From GCA-002050365 sp964237235 (GTDB lineage: Bacteria; Acidobacteriota; Blastocatellia; Pyrinomonadales; Pyrinomonadaceae), in assembly GCA_964237235.1 (NCBI GenBank), contig CAXSGY010000011.1:62001-126000 (forward strand): 64,000 bases of DNA, written 5' to 3'. Positions 33,523 through 42,649 of this stretch are shown in pieces. Every line of letters begins with the position of its first letter. The stretch's first letter is position 1. Position numbers and translations under genes: made by a program. The notes under the pieces are model-generated. The model searched no databases. It worked only from the letters and a program-made list of their open reading frames with translations, and had not been told where the DNA came from.

Positions 33523-34017
33523 TTATTTGCCGTAATCAATGGTTACCGCAAAGGCTTTGCTTGCGTCAAAGGCGAAAGGAGAGTTTGCTCCGTCCGATAT
33601 TACATTACCTCGATACTTTTCGGCAATCAAATATTGATTCGCTTTAGGAAAAGTCTTCAGCATTTTACCGATTTCGGTTTGCGGAGACACTTCAAATTCG
33701 CCGGATGAATCTTGACAATAAAAAGTCAGATATTCTTGAACTCCGCTCTCGCTTTCGACAAACCAATGCAAAGCCTTTAATTTATGCGAATCAAACGAAT
33801 CCAATTTCCAAACAAGCGTTTTCGATTTCGTGTTATAAACTGCTTGCACGACCGACTGCTTATATTCGTTTTGAATTACAGACGACTTTTCCGCTTGAGA
33901 AATGTATGATGGCTTTAAAACTTGCGAAATCTTAAGCGGACTGAAAAAAGCAAAACCTGCCGCTGTGATGGCGATAATAAAACTAAAAAACGTCAAACCG
34001 ATAATGTGTTTTTTCAT
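33523..34017 (-). CDS. Hypothetical exported protein
   Basis: 164 residues from the ATG at 34017, which has GAGGAG 12-13 bp upstream; the frame is open to 34062, but that would put residues ahead of the signal. The N-terminus KKHIIGLTFFSFIIAITAAG is a signal peptide or anchor. The mature part is soluble with mixed alpha/beta character (TKSKTLVWKLDSFDSHKLKA, YLTFYCQDSSGEFEVSPQTE). I recognise no family. It is followed by a strong terminator and is probably monocistronic. Confidence 0.65.
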   Translation of the reverse strand: MKKHIIGLTFFSFIIAITAAGFAFFSPLKISQVLKPSYISQAEKSSVIQNEYKQSVVQAVYNTKSKTLVWKLDSFDSHKLKALHWFVESESGVQEYLTFYCQDSSGEFEVSPQTEIGKMLKTFPKANQYLIAEKYRGNVISDGANSPFAFDASKAFAVTIDYGK

Positions 34018-34101
34018 AATTTTTACTACTCCTCGAAAAGCTATAAACACAAGAACGAGCATAAACGATTCGCTTGCGCGGATTCAAGATTTTTTTTGAT
34101 C

Positions 34102-34231
34102 GGAGCGCAGTCATCTTGGCTGCAATGTTCATTGCTTCTATGCGAAACGCGCTTTGATTTTTCGCAAGGTGAATTTAATTGAACGGCTTGTCGCGCTTTC
34201 GCGCTCAATGCAAACAAGATGCCTGCGCTCC
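34102..34231. repeat. Family B terminal-inverted-repeat element, copy 2
   Basis: 26-bp imperfect inverted ends: GGAGCGCAGTCATCTTGGCT at the left, and a complement of GGAGCGCAGGCATCTTGTTT at the right. The interior (GAATTTAATTGAACGGCTTG ... TTTCGCGCTCAATG) matches the repeat at 27225-27345. The right end stops 2 bp before the stop codon of the DUF4385 gene. No ORF; MITE-like. Confidence 0.7.
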
Positions 34232-34233
34232 AT

Positions 34234-34695
34234 TCATTCTTCATATTTTTCTTTGTGTTCCTTCAACATCTTTTGATACGTCGCGTCGTTTTTCGCCAGA
34301 TAGTATTTTTCCGAAAAAATTCGCGCGCTCTCGGCTTTTTCCTCGTCAATTTTTTCGACTGGAATAATTTCGCGCGTTCCCTTTTTATATTTTCTGCCGC
34401 TCGGATGGTTGGCGTAACGTCTGGCTCGCGTAATGCCCATCTGCAAAAACTTCCGCGCCATATCCATTCCGACGAAATCTTTTTGCTTTTTATAATCCAA
34501 AAACATTTCGTAAATTTTCGCAGAAGATTCACGCGCGATTTCCGGCGTTTTAAATCGCCAATGACCAACGATCTCGCTTCTATAAGGTTCAACCATCAGA
34601 ACGCCCTGTTCGCCCTTGCCGACGCGATAAAACTCTGGATTTTTTCGCAAATCTAGATTTTTGTAATCGAGCGAATAATCAAATTTTGCAGTCAT
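34234..34695 (-). CDS. DUF4385 family protein
   Basis: 153 residues, soluble and charged. The opening FDYSLDYKNLDLRKNPEFYR and VGKGEQGVLMVEPYRSEIVG followed by HWRFKTPEIA, and the basic RARRYANHPSGRKY, are characteristic of DUF4385, a family found in bacteria and some phages with no established function. The C-terminal third is helical (IDEEKAESARIFSEKYYLA). It is bracketed by two different inverted-repeat elements (34102-34231 and 34707-34779), so it may have its own transcription unit. Confidence 0.85.
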   Translation of the reverse strand: MTAKFDYSLDYKNLDLRKNPEFYRVGKGEQGVLMVEPYRSEIVGHWRFKTPEIARESSAKIYEMFLDYKKQKDFVGMDMARKFLQMGITRARRYANHPSGRKYKKGTREIIPVEKIDEEKAESARIFSEKYYLAKNDATYQKMLKEHKEKYEE

Positions 34696-34706
34696 TTAAA
34701 AATTTT

Positions 34707-34779
34707 GCCACGAATTACACGAATAATACGAATTAATTTTCCGAAAGATTTAATTCGTGTTATTCGTGTAATTCGTGGC
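34707..34779. repeat. 30-bp inverted repeat of ATTCGTG words
   Basis: The left arm 34707-34736 (GCCACGAATTACACGAATAA ...) pairs with 34750-34779 at 29 of 30 positions, loop 13 nt. The TTCGTGT(A/T)ATTCGTGGC phrase is a type I have seen in intergenic DNA of distantly related bacteria. It lies between the ABC permease stop and the DUF4385 start. Confidence 0.85.
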
Positions 34780-34787
34780 TAAAAATC

Positions 34788-36143
34788 TTATGCTTGCCGA
34801 ATCCATTTCCAAACTTCGGGAATCGTCGCCTTTTTGCCATACATCAGCATTCCGACGCGATAAACCCTTGCGGCGAGCCAGACGAGAACAGCGATTGCCG
34901 CGCCGTTCAAAAGAATCGCCACGGCGATTTGCCAGAACGGCGGAGTTTCGGCGATTATCCGCACAGGCATCGTAATCGGCGCGAAAAACGGCGCGATGGA
35001 AACCCAGAATGCGAGCGGCGAATTCGGATCGCGGATGACCGTAAAGCTCATATAAAATCCGACGACCAGCGCGGCGACCGGAATCATCGCAAATTGCCCG
35101 CCTTCCTGCACGGTCGTGACCATCGAACCGATCAGCGCGTAAATCGTCGCGTAGATGAAAAAGCCTAAAATAAAGAAAATGAAAAAATATAGAACGGTCA
35201 AAGGCGTGATGTCGGGAATCGAAATATTCATTCCCGCCGCGTTCATATTCGCCAAACCGATGCCGGCTAAAACGAGCGCGGAAACTATCCAGATCGCCAG
35301 CTGCGTCAAGCCCGCCAAGCCAACGCCGACGAGCTTGCCCATCATTAATTCAAACGGTTTCGCCGACGAGAAAAGTATCTCGGCGATGCGCGTTTCCTTT
35401 TCCTCAATGACCGCCGCCATTATCTGCTGACCGTAAATCAGCAATGTTAAATAAATCATTAAACCGATAATAAAAGCTGCGGCAAACGCGCTGTCCGAAT
35501 CTTTTTCGCCGCCGCGCTCGTCAACTTTTTTCACGGAAAAATCCACGTCTTTGCTGAAATCCTTGAGTTGCGCCTCGCTGATTTTCGCGTCCGCCAGCCG
35601 CTGCGAGCGGACGGCTTCGTTGAGCGCGTTTTTTAAAGTTTCATTGGCAACAAAATCGCCGGATTTGCGCGAAAAAAATTCATATTTCGCGTCCGCCGCT
35701 TCAAAATCCTGCGGAATTATTAAGTAAGCGTCTATTTCCTTTTCGGTAATTTTGCCGTTCAGTTCGCGCCGGATTTGTTCGAGCGGTTTCGCGTCCGGCG
35801 CGTAATCTTCAAAAACAAAACTTTCCTTGATTTGTTTCGCGCTCTGTTTCATTTGATCTTCGCGCGAAGCGGTCAAATCCTTTAACGCTTCGTCGCGCGT
35901 CTTTTCCTTTGTTTCCTGTTCGTTCAACAGATTTTCCCTGACGCGCCCGCCGACTTTGCCCGATTGGTCAACGATCACCAGCCGCGTCGGTTCGCCTTTG
36001 ATCGAAAATAAAAGCGCGGGAACGACCGCAAATCCCGCCGCGATGAGCGGAAATAAAACCGTGGCGATTAAAAACGTCCATTTGAGAACGATTTTTTTAT
36101 ATTCGTGTTTGACGACCGCTAAAAATTTACGCATTTGTTTCAC
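34788..36143 (-). CDS. ABC-2 type transporter permease, NatB-like
   Basis: 451 residues. TM1 (ATVLFPLIAAGFAVVPALLF) is followed by a large extracytoplasmic domain (about 50-225), then five or six helices (FAAAFIIGLMIYLTLLIYGQ onward), the arrangement of NatB/YhaP exporters. KEETRIAEI-type motif EEKETRIAEILFSSAKPFEL is the conserved coupling segment of this family. The longest frame starts with GTG at 36143; an ATG at 36134 (MRKFLAVVKHEY) is equally good. It overlaps the ATPase gene, so the two are translationally coupled. Likely exports sodium, a peptide or a toxic compound. Confidence 0.9.
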   Translation of the reverse strand: MKQMRKFLAVVKHEYKKIVLKWTFLIATVLFPLIAAGFAVVPALLFSIKGEPTRLVIVDQSGKVGGRVRENLLNEQETKEKTRDEALKDLTASREDQMKQSAKQIKESFVFEDYAPDAKPLEQIRRELNGKITEKEIDAYLIIPQDFEAADAKYEFFSRKSGDFVANETLKNALNEAVRSQRLADAKISEAQLKDFSKDVDFSVKKVDERGGEKDSDSAFAAAFIIGLMIYLTLLIYGQQIMAAVIEEKETRIAEILFSSAKPFELMMGKLVGVGLAGLTQLAIWIVSALVLAGIGLANMNAAGMNISIPDITPLTVLYFFIFFILGFFIYATIYALIGSMVTTVQEGGQFAMIPVAALVVGFYMSFTVIRDPNSPLAFWVSIAPFFAPITMPVRIIAETPPFWQIAVAILLNGAAIAVLVWLAARVYRVGMLMYGKKATIPEVWKWIRQA

Positions 36144-37044
36144 TTACCTTTTCGATAAAAATATCATTAAGACTCGGCTCGATTTGTTCAAATTTTGAAA
36201 TCACCGCGCCGCTCTCAATTAGTCTTCTCAATAAAATTTGCGCGTCGCCGTCGCCGGCTAACTCGATTTCTTTTTCGTCGGCGTGTTCGACGATTTTCGC
36301 CACGAGCGATTTATCTTTCAACACTTCGTCGCCGCCCGCCGCGCGCAAGGCGATTAGATTTTTGCTGAAACTTTGCTTGACTTCGCGGATCGTTCCGCCG
36401 ATGACTTTGCGCGATTTGTTGATGAGAATAATGTCGTCGCACAAACGTTCGGCGGTGGACATCAGATGCGTCGAAAAAATTATCGTCTTGCCGCGCGCCT
36501 TTAATTCGGCGACGACTTCAATCATAAATTCGACGTTGACCGGATCGAGACCGGAAAAAGGTTCATCAAGTATCAGCAAATCGGGATCGTGCAGAACGGT
36601 CGAGATAAATTGAATTTTCTGCGACATTCCTTTCGACAAATCGGTCGTTTTTTTCGTTTTCCACTTCGACAAATCCATCCGCCCGAGCCAGGCATCAATG
36701 CGTTTATCGGCTTCGGCTTGCGCGATGTTTTTCAGCGCGGCGAAATAGCGCAGCTGATCAACGATTTTCATTTTTTTATACAATCCGCGCTCTTCCGGCA
36801 AATAACCGATACGGTTTTGCGCTTCGTTGGAAACGGGTGCGCCGAACAATTCGATTTTGCCTTCGTCGGGCGCGGTGATGCCGACAATCATCCGAATCGT
36901 CGTTGTTTTGCCCGCGCCGTTCGGACCTAAAAATCCGAAAACTCTGCCCGCGCGCACGTCGAACGAAAGGTCTCTGACCGCCGTAAAACCGTCATAATGT
37001 TTCGAGACGTTTTCGACGCGTAGTGTTATATTGTTTTCATTCAT
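36127..37044 (-). CDS. ABC transporter ATP-binding protein, NatA-like
   Basis: 305 residues. Walker A GPNGAGKT (40-47), signature LSKGMSQKIQ (a variant of LSGGQ), Walker B LLILDEPFSGLDPVN, and a C-terminal DUF4162-like domain (after about residue 220). It energises the ABC-2 permease encoded directly downstream, whose start it overlaps by 17 bp. DUF4162-containing ATPases belong to the drug/sodium exporter class. Confidence 0.94.
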   Translation of the reverse strand: MNENNITLRVENVSKHYDGFTAVRDLSFDVRAGRVFGFLGPNGAGKTTTIRMIVGITAPDEGKIELFGAPVSNEAQNRIGYLPEERGLYKKMKIVDQLRYFAALKNIAQAEADKRIDAWLGRMDLSKWKTKKTTDLSKGMSQKIQFISTVLHDPDLLILDEPFSGLDPVNVEFMIEVVAELKARGKTIIFSTHLMSTAERLCDDIILINKSRKVIGGTIREVKQSFSKNLIALRAAGGDEVLKDKSLVAKIVEHADEKEIELAGDGDAQILLRRLIESGAVISKFEQIEPSLNDIFIEKVSETNA

Positions 37045-37143
37045 CGTTTAGCCGCAACTATCAATAAAATTTCGCAAATTGAAAAACTTAGTGTAATTTA
37101 CATTTACGCAGGTTTTAAATTTTAGTTCGGGAGATTTAATCAA

Positions 37144-37491
37144 ATGAAAATCGCTTATTGGATTGTAACGGGACTTTTGTGTTTAATGATGCTGGCTTCG
37201 GCGGCAATAGAAATTTTTTCGTTCGGCGAATCCGTCAAGATGCTCAACGCTCTCGGTTTTCCGCTTTATATCGCCTACGTTCTGCCGGTGACGAAAATTT
37301 TGGGCGTGGCTGCGATTCTGAGCAAATATTCCAAAACCTTAAAAGAATGGGCTTACGCCGGATTTTTTTTCGACTTTACGCTCGCGGCTCTGGCACATTA
37401 TTTTTCCGGCGTGCCAAGCCCGATTGCCGCCGTCGTCGCGCTTGTTCTCTTGCTGACTTCTTATTTTCTCGACCGTAAGGTTTATGGTTAA
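37144..37491 (+). CDS. DoxX-like membrane protein
   Basis: 115 residues, four transmembrane helices. SAAIEIFSFGESVKMLNALG, FPLYIAYVLPVTKILGVAAI and LKEWAYAGFFFDFTLAALAH are the DoxX_2 pattern. Members are small integral membrane proteins, sometimes tied to quinone or oxidative stress, of uncertain biochemical role. GGGAG lies about 10 bp before the ATG. It precedes corA by 34 bp on the same strand, so they may be co-transcribed. Confidence 0.87.
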   Translation: MKIAYWIVTGLLCLMMLASAAIEIFSFGESVKMLNALGFPLYIAYVLPVTKILGVAAILSKYSKTLKEWAYAGFFFDFTLAALAHYFSGVPSPIAAVVALVLLLTSYFLDRKVYG

Positions 37492-37525
37492 AATTTATTG
37501 AATACATCCTTATCTATTTTAATAT

Positions 37526-38548
37526 ATGGAAATTTTTGTTCATCGTAAAGGCGAACCGAATATCGAAGAGGGATTCACCGTGGCGGATTTGCCGCAGCTT
37601 CTGGCGGTTGAAACGAACGTCGTCTGGGTTGATTTGGAAAAACCAACCGCCGAAGACGAAAAAATTTTGACGGATGTTTTTAATTTTCATCCGCTCACCA
37701 TCGAAGATGCGCGCGAGACGCGCAACCAGCCGAAGGTCGAAGGTTTTCCCGATTATCTTTTTTTTATCTTTCACGGCGTAAAGGTCGAAGCGACGACGGC
37801 TTTGAATTTTGTTTTGAAGGAACTCGACGGTTATCTCGGAAAAAATTACGTCGTGACCTATCATCACGAAAATTTTCACAGCATTGATACGGTCAAACAA
37901 CAGATTCGTTCGAGTCCGTTCGTCTGCTCGCGCGGCGCGGATTATCTGCTGCATCAAATTCTCGACAAATTGGTTGATTTGTATATGCCGGTCGTTGACG
38001 ATTTTGACGAATCTATCAACAAACTCGAAAACCGCGTGTTCCGCAGCCGCCAGACGAATACCGAAGTGCTGGCGGACATTATGAACTTGAAGCGCAGCGT
38101 CGCGCGCCTGCGGCGCGTCAGCACTAAACAGCTGCAATCGCTTTACCGTCTGGCGCACGGCGAATTTCCGTTGATAGACCAAAAAACTCTCCCGTTTTTC
38201 CGCGACGTTCAGGATCATCTGCAAAGAATTTCCGACTTGTCGGAAAGCTACCGCGATTTGGTTTCGGGGCTTTTGGACATCCATCTGAGCGTCGTCGCCA
38301 ACAAAACCAACGACGTGATGAAGCTGCTCGCGGTTTTTTCGGCGATAATGCTGCCGCTCTCGTTGATTGCCGGAATTTACGGAATGAATTTCGACAATAT
38401 GCCCGAGCTTCATTCGCGCAACGGATATTATTTAACGATGCTTCTGATGGCAATTATCGCCGTCATTTTGATGATTTATTTCTGGCGAAAAGGCTGGATT
38501 TTTCAAAAGTCGGATAGCTTTGAGCCGGCTGACGAGGAAGAAGATTAA
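37526..38548 (+). CDS. corA: CorA family magnesium/divalent cation transporter
   Basis: 340 residues. A long cytoplasmic funnel (1-270; FHPLTIEDARETRNQPKVEG is a conserved CorA segment) is followed by two transmembrane helices with the diagnostic GMN at 286-288 (LIAGIYGMNF). The usual MPEL loop is present (NMPELHSRNGYY) before TM2. It forms pentamers that import Mg2+ (sometimes Co2+ or Ni2+) down the membrane potential. The C-terminus is acidic and longer than usual (FEPADEEED). Confidence 0.95.
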   Translation: MEIFVHRKGEPNIEEGFTVADLPQLLAVETNVVWVDLEKPTAEDEKILTDVFNFHPLTIEDARETRNQPKVEGFPDYLFFIFHGVKVEATTALNFVLKELDGYLGKNYVVTYHHENFHSIDTVKQQIRSSPFVCSRGADYLLHQILDKLVDLYMPVVDDFDESINKLENRVFRSRQTNTEVLADIMNLKRSVARLRRVSTKQLQSLYRLAHGEFPLIDQKTLPFFRDVQDHLQRISDLSESYRDLVSGLLDIHLSVVANKTNDVMKLLAVFSAIMLPLSLIAGIYGMNFDNMPELHSRNGYYLTMLLMAIIAVILMIYFWRKGWIFQKSDSFEPADEEED

Positions 38549-38633
38549 TCGAATCGAGCTTCCGAAAGTCATTTAAATAAGATAAGAATCGTCGTTAAGC
38601 GAGCGATTTTTGAACGCGCTCAACTCAGCCAAT

Positions 38634-38771
38634 TCAAATTTCCGCGATGAGATTTTTCGCTTGCGCGTCGCCTTCGATTAAACATTCGCGGCAGCCGATG
38701 ATTTCGCCTTCGATATCTGATTTGTTGAATGTTTCGACGAGCGAGTCGCCCGGCAAAACGTGAATCTTCAT
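38634..38771 (-). CDS. DUF1835 N-terminal fragment (45 aa), coupled to pgpA
   Basis: From an ATG at 38771: MKIHVLPGDSLVETFNKSDI then EGEIIGCRECLIEGDAQAKN and LIAEI, ending in TGA at 38634. This matches the start of DUF1835 proteins (normally H-V-x-x-GDS then W-R-E-x-L-x-EG, about 300 residues) and stops right after the second motif. Its ATG overlaps the pgpA stop (ATGA), a sign of coupled translation. It may be a truncated gene remnant or a trimmed small protein; both motifs are clean, with no internal frameshift. Confidence 0.65.
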   Translation of the reverse strand: MKIHVLPGDSLVETFNKSDIEGEIIGCRECLIEGDAQAKNLIAEI

Positions 38772-39376
38772 AAACTTAATTTTACGGCATAAAGCAACGC
38801 CAACAAACCGCCGCCGTAAACACCGGCTAAAATATCGTCGGCGCAGATGCCGATTCCGGCAGGCAAATTTTGCAGCGAATCAATCGGATACGGTTTCCAA
38901 ATGTCGAATAAACGAAACAATAAAAATCCGGCGAGGATAAAATACCAATGCAGATCGAACGGCACGAACATAAACACCAGAAGCTGTCCGATTACCTCGT
39001 CAACGACGACTTTTTGCGGGTCTTTATTTTGAAAAATTCGCGCCGCGCGGCTCGAAACCCAGACGCTGAGAAGACAAAAAGCGATAAAAACCAAAATATT
39101 TATCGCGTTAATCCAAGCCGTTATTTGTTCGGCGTTCCAGCCTTTGTGTAATAAATAAATTCCGGCGGTCGTTTCGATTTGCCAAACGGCGAGATAAATC
39201 GCCACACCGACCAGAGAACCGAAAGTTCCCGGCGCGAGCGGCAGATAGCCGACTCCGCACGTGGCGGCGGCAAGCGCGAAATAATCGAGAAGATTTTTTC
39301 GTTCAAGCGATTTTTCGGCTGAGTCGTTCGCTTCGGCGGCAGATGAAATGCTGCTTATATTTTCAGAATTCGGCAT
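38768..39376 (-). CDS. pgpA: Phosphatidylglycerophosphatase A
   Basis: 202 residues with four membrane helices. GVGYLPLAPGTFGSLVGVAI at the N-terminus, the catalytic-region DPQKVVVDEVIGQL and the end NLPAGIGICADDILAGVYGG are the PgpA signature. It dephosphorylates phosphatidylglycerol phosphate to phosphatidylglycerol. The first 35 residues are a polar Ser/Glu extension not typical of the family; a shorter start is possible but no other Met precedes the domain. It is coupled to the DUF1835 fragment downstream. Confidence 0.92.
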   Translation of the reverse strand: MPNSENISSISSAAEANDSAEKSLERKNLLDYFALAAATCGVGYLPLAPGTFGSLVGVAIYLAVWQIETTAGIYLLHKGWNAEQITAWINAINILVFIAFCLLSVWVSSRAARIFQNKDPQKVVVDEVIGQLLVFMFVPFDLHWYFILAGFLLFRLFDIWKPYPIDSLQNLPAGIGICADDILAGVYGGGLLALLYAVKLSL

Positions 39377-39499
39377 CGGAAATTTATTCTACACGATTTT
39401 TGAAACGAATTGGTTGCGGCGCATAAAATCTTCCGAAGCGCATTCGCTTCGCGTCGCAAAATTTGAGGAATTCCAAATCGGGTTTACCAAAATTTCGCT

Positions 39500-41257
39500 T
39501 TATTTCTCTTTAATTTGCAAATAACGGTCAATCGCCGGATTGTCTATTTTTTGAACGATGCCGCTCGACCAGCGAATTTCGATTGATTTGAGGCTCGTCG
39601 CGTCGCCCAACCCGACGAGAATTCTCGAATCGTTCGCCGACAGATAACTGCCCGCATTGCTCGCGTCGAAAATTTGTTTTTTATCGTCCGCTGCCGTGAC
39701 AATCACGCGCGATCCTTCACCGTGCGGCGCAGATTTGTCGCCGCGCAGATCAATGCCGAGCCAGTGATTTTTTGTGCCGTTGTTTCGCAAAATAACCGGC
39801 GCGCCGTCGGTTTGCGAAATCACGATGTCCGTGTCGCCGTCGCTGTCCAAATCGCCGATTGCCAAGCCGCGCGCCGCCAAATCAACCTTGAAAATCTCGC
39901 CCGCCGCGAACGAAATATTCTGAAAGCCTTTTTCCGTGTTTCGCATCAAAAGCGGTGCTTGTTTGTATTTCAAAAATGAGGAAGTTTTGACAATCGTATC
40001 GAGAACGTGACCTTGCGCGACAAAAATGTCACGCCGTCCGTCATTGTCTGCGTCGAGAAATTTAATGCCCCAGCCCGTTCCGAGAATCGAAATCTGCGCG
40101 ATGCCGCTCGACTGTGTAACGTAATCGAAATTCATATCGCCCATATTGCGGTAAAGCGGATAAGTTTCATTCGAGAGCGCGGTGATGATGACATCCGGTT
40201 TGCCGTCGCCGTCGTAATCGGCAGCGTCAATTCCCATTCCGGCAAAGCGTCTGCCTTTTTCGTCAAACGCGACACCGGCGGGCAAAGCCGTCTCTTCAAA
40301 AGTGCCGTCGCCCTGATTGCGAAAAAGCTGCTGTTCGATGCTGTCGTTGGCGACGAAAATGTCGGTCCAGCCGTCGCCGTCAAAATCGGCGAACGCCACG
40401 CCCAAAGCCTTGCTTTTCGCTTCACTGATTTTTGATTTGAGGCTCGCGTCTTCAAACGTGCCGTCGCTTTTCTGATGAAGCAAAACGTCGGTCGAAGGCT
40501 TGAAATTATCCGGGTGACAATAAGCGCGATAACCGGGGCGCGAATCGCCGCAAAAAATATTTCCCTTTTCAAAATCCCATTCGACATAGCGACCGATGAA
40601 AATATCGAGCCGCCCGTCTCTGTCGTAATCGAAAAAACCCGCGCTCGTCGCCCAGCCGTCAACGTTGATTCCCGCCTTTTTGGTCGCGTCCGTAAAAGTG
40701 CCGTTGCCGTTGTTGCGATAAAGCGTCGCGCCGCCGTAACGCGTCACCAGTAAATCCGCAAAGCCGTCGCGGTCATAATCGCCGACCGCCGCGCCGAACG
40801 AAAAACCTTCGCCCTTCACGCCCGCTTTTTCGGTTACGTCCTCGAACGAGCCGTCCGGTTTTTGATGATACAGACGATTCCAATACTTCGCGTCCGTCTT
40901 GCTCATCGTTTTTCCCTTCGGCATCGGATCGGAAATTTCCGCGCCGTTCGTGAAAAAAATATCGAGCCGCCCGTCGTTGTCGTAATCAATCAAGGCAACG
41001 CCCGCGCCCATCGTTTCGGGCAGATATTTAATCGAAGTCGGCGAAGCATAATGACGAAAATTTATTCCGGTTTGCGCGGTAATGTCCGTGAAAGTTACGG
41101 GCGAAGGAAATTGCGGCGCGCTGGTCGCCGGTCGTTCGATTTCGAGCGACGAATATGATTTTCCCGTAACATTTGGTGTCGGGGTCGGTGTTTGCGCCGT
41201 CGCTCCGCTGACGATTAAAATCAACACAACCGAAAATTTTGTAATTCGTAAAAGCAT
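39500..41257 (-). CDS. CRTAC1 family secreted protein (VCBS/FG-GAP plus ASPIC/UnbV)
   Basis: 585 residues from the ATG at 41257 (MLLRITKFSVVLILIVSG, a clear signal; the frame opens at 41281). A beta-propeller of FG-GAP/VCBS repeats with calcium loops (DYDNDGRLDIFF, DYDRDGFADLLV, DFDGDGWTDIFV, DADNDGRRDIFV) is followed by the ASPIC/UnbV domain at the end (NHWLGIDLRGDKSAPHGEGS, LVGLGDATSLKSIEIRWSSG). Such proteins are extracellular or periplasmic and are abundant in Acidobacteriota and Planctomycetes; function is largely unknown, with adhesion or glycan binding suggested. It is the last gene of the long minus-strand sugar locus, 64 bp past GH172. Confidence 0.9.
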   Translation of the reverse strand: MLLRITKFSVVLILIVSGATAQTPTPTPNVTGKSYSSLEIERPATSAPQFPSPVTFTDITAQTGINFRHYASPTSIKYLPETMGAGVALIDYDNDGRLDIFFTNGAEISDPMPKGKTMSKTDAKYWNRLYHQKPDGSFEDVTEKAGVKGEGFSFGAAVGDYDRDGFADLLVTRYGGATLYRNNGNGTFTDATKKAGINVDGWATSAGFFDYDRDGRLDIFIGRYVEWDFEKGNIFCGDSRPGYRAYCHPDNFKPSTDVLLHQKSDGTFEDASLKSKISEAKSKALGVAFADFDGDGWTDIFVANDSIEQQLFRNQGDGTFEETALPAGVAFDEKGRRFAGMGIDAADYDGDGKPDVIITALSNETYPLYRNMGDMNFDYVTQSSGIAQISILGTGWGIKFLDADNDGRRDIFVAQGHVLDTIVKTSSFLKYKQAPLLMRNTEKGFQNISFAAGEIFKVDLAARGLAIGDLDSDGDTDIVISQTDGAPVILRNNGTKNHWLGIDLRGDKSAPHGEGSRVIVTAADDKKQIFDASNAGSYLSANDSRILVGLGDATSLKSIEIRWSSGIVQKIDNPAIDRYLQIKEK

Positions 41258-41345
41258 CTGTATCCAAAAATAATCCGCCATTTATGCGATTGGTAAAATT
41301 ATGCCGAATAAAAATCAGCGGCAAATCCCGTTTGGAATTCTTCTT

Positions 41346-42509
41346 TTATAAACCGGCAATTCTTTTTTCGACCGGATCAATCGAGGGCAAATCATTCACC
41401 GGTTTGTCCAGATAAAAATACACGCAGCTCGACCAATCGTCGGAACGCTCAAATTTTCCGTCCTTTGATAAATCCTTCGGCTTTTGTCCGGGACCGGCTT
41501 CGATTATTTGACGTTTATTATAAATTAAATTTCCGCGGCTGTGCGGCGCGAGATAGCCGATCTGCTGCATCGTGATGCGCGCGTCTTTGTAAAAATAAAT
41601 CGGGTCAACGACGTGATAACGGTAAAAACACCAGCGAAAGAAGCGTTCGTCGGCGACGGGCGAACCGGCGTAGAGATTATTAAATTGTCCCTGCCCCCAA
41701 GCCGTGCCGATATAATCTTCGGTTCCCGTTCCGGCAATCGTCGGATTAGTCGTATCGCCGTCGAGATACATTTTTATCTCGCCTTCGCCCCACCACGTAT
41801 TTGCGTATTCGTTCGTGTTGACGATCACGCCGACGTTCGCGCCGAGATAGCGACCTTTGCCGGTAATCTTCGGCAGAATTTCGTAATCCTTCTGAATCAT
41901 CGTCGGATTTTCGCGGCGATAATGCGCGTGAAAATAAAGCATATTCGCCGGATGCCGGTCGCCGAGCGTGTAATCAACGTCATAAAAAAGCTCGCCCAAA
42001 TCCGCTTTACTTTCGTTGACCAAAACGATTTTCATTCCGGTTTTGAACGGCATCGGAATAAAACAATTAAAACTTCTGCCTTCCGGGTCGGAGAAAAACG
42101 CCGATTGAAACGGGACTTTCATTCCCAGACCGATACCGAAAAAATCGCCGACCGGCGCGCTGACCGCCGGTTTCGCCGCGCCGTCCCAATACATTTCGAT
42201 TTTATAACTGCGAAGCTGTTGCGGCGTGCGGTCAGGGAAAGTCATCCAGATGCGGCGCACGGTTCCGCTCGTGCCGTTTGCTTCGGCTAAAATTCTCGAT
42301 TCACCGGCTTTAATCGGGACGGTTGCCGCGCCTTTGCGCCCGCCGTTCGCCCGCCCGCCTTTGCCTTTTTCGCCCGTCGGATTTTCGCCGCTCGCCATTC
42401 TCGATTCCACGCCCGTCGGCATTTCGTAAATGTTTTGAGCAAAAGAGATTTGCGCCGCTGTCAGCAAAATCAAAAAAACTATTGCCGAATTTGATAACTT
42501 TGATTTCAT
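41346..42509 (-). CDS. Glycoside hydrolase family 172 (DUF2961) enzyme
   Basis: 387 residues: signal peptide (1-24, ending SFAQ), then the DUF2961 double jelly-roll. Diagnostic parts are TVRRIWMTFPDRTPQQLRSY, the GTGTEDYIGTAWGQGQFNNL stretch with the conserved acidic residues, and RWCFYRYHVVDPIYFYKDA. GH172 members characterised so far act on furanosides (difructose anhydride and exo-alpha-D-arabinofuranosides), releasing terminal furanose units. It lies in the run of GH43, transporter and Leloir genes, consistent with trimming a furanose-decorated glycan in the periplasm. Confidence 0.9.
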   Translation of the reverse strand: MKSKLSNSAIVFLILLTAAQISFAQNIYEMPTGVESRMASGENPTGEKGKGGRANGGRKGAATVPIKAGESRILAEANGTSGTVRRIWMTFPDRTPQQLRSYKIEMYWDGAAKPAVSAPVGDFFGIGLGMKVPFQSAFFSDPEGRSFNCFIPMPFKTGMKIVLVNESKADLGELFYDVDYTLGDRHPANMLYFHAHYRRENPTMIQKDYEILPKITGKGRYLGANVGVIVNTNEYANTWWGEGEIKMYLDGDTTNPTIAGTGTEDYIGTAWGQGQFNNLYAGSPVADERFFRWCFYRYHVVDPIYFYKDARITMQQIGYLAPHSRGNLIYNKRQIIEAGPGQKPKDLSKDGKFERSDDWSSCVYFYLDKPVNDLPSIDPVEKRIAGL

Positions 42510-42649
42510 TTATTGAGTTGCGTTTTTTAAGAAATTATTTTCACAAATCACACGAGGAAGCACTAATTTCCCGTAGCGATTTTTGTGTCTTCTTTAATGT
42601 TCTTTCGTGTGATTTGCGGACAGCAAAAAAAACGTCAAAACGCGCCCGC

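Noticed and set aside
37514..38413. 299-codon open frame antisense to corA
   Set aside because: It lies wholly within corA on the other strand, has Arg/Gln/Phe-rich shadow composition, and matches no family, whereas corA has the GMN motif and full length.
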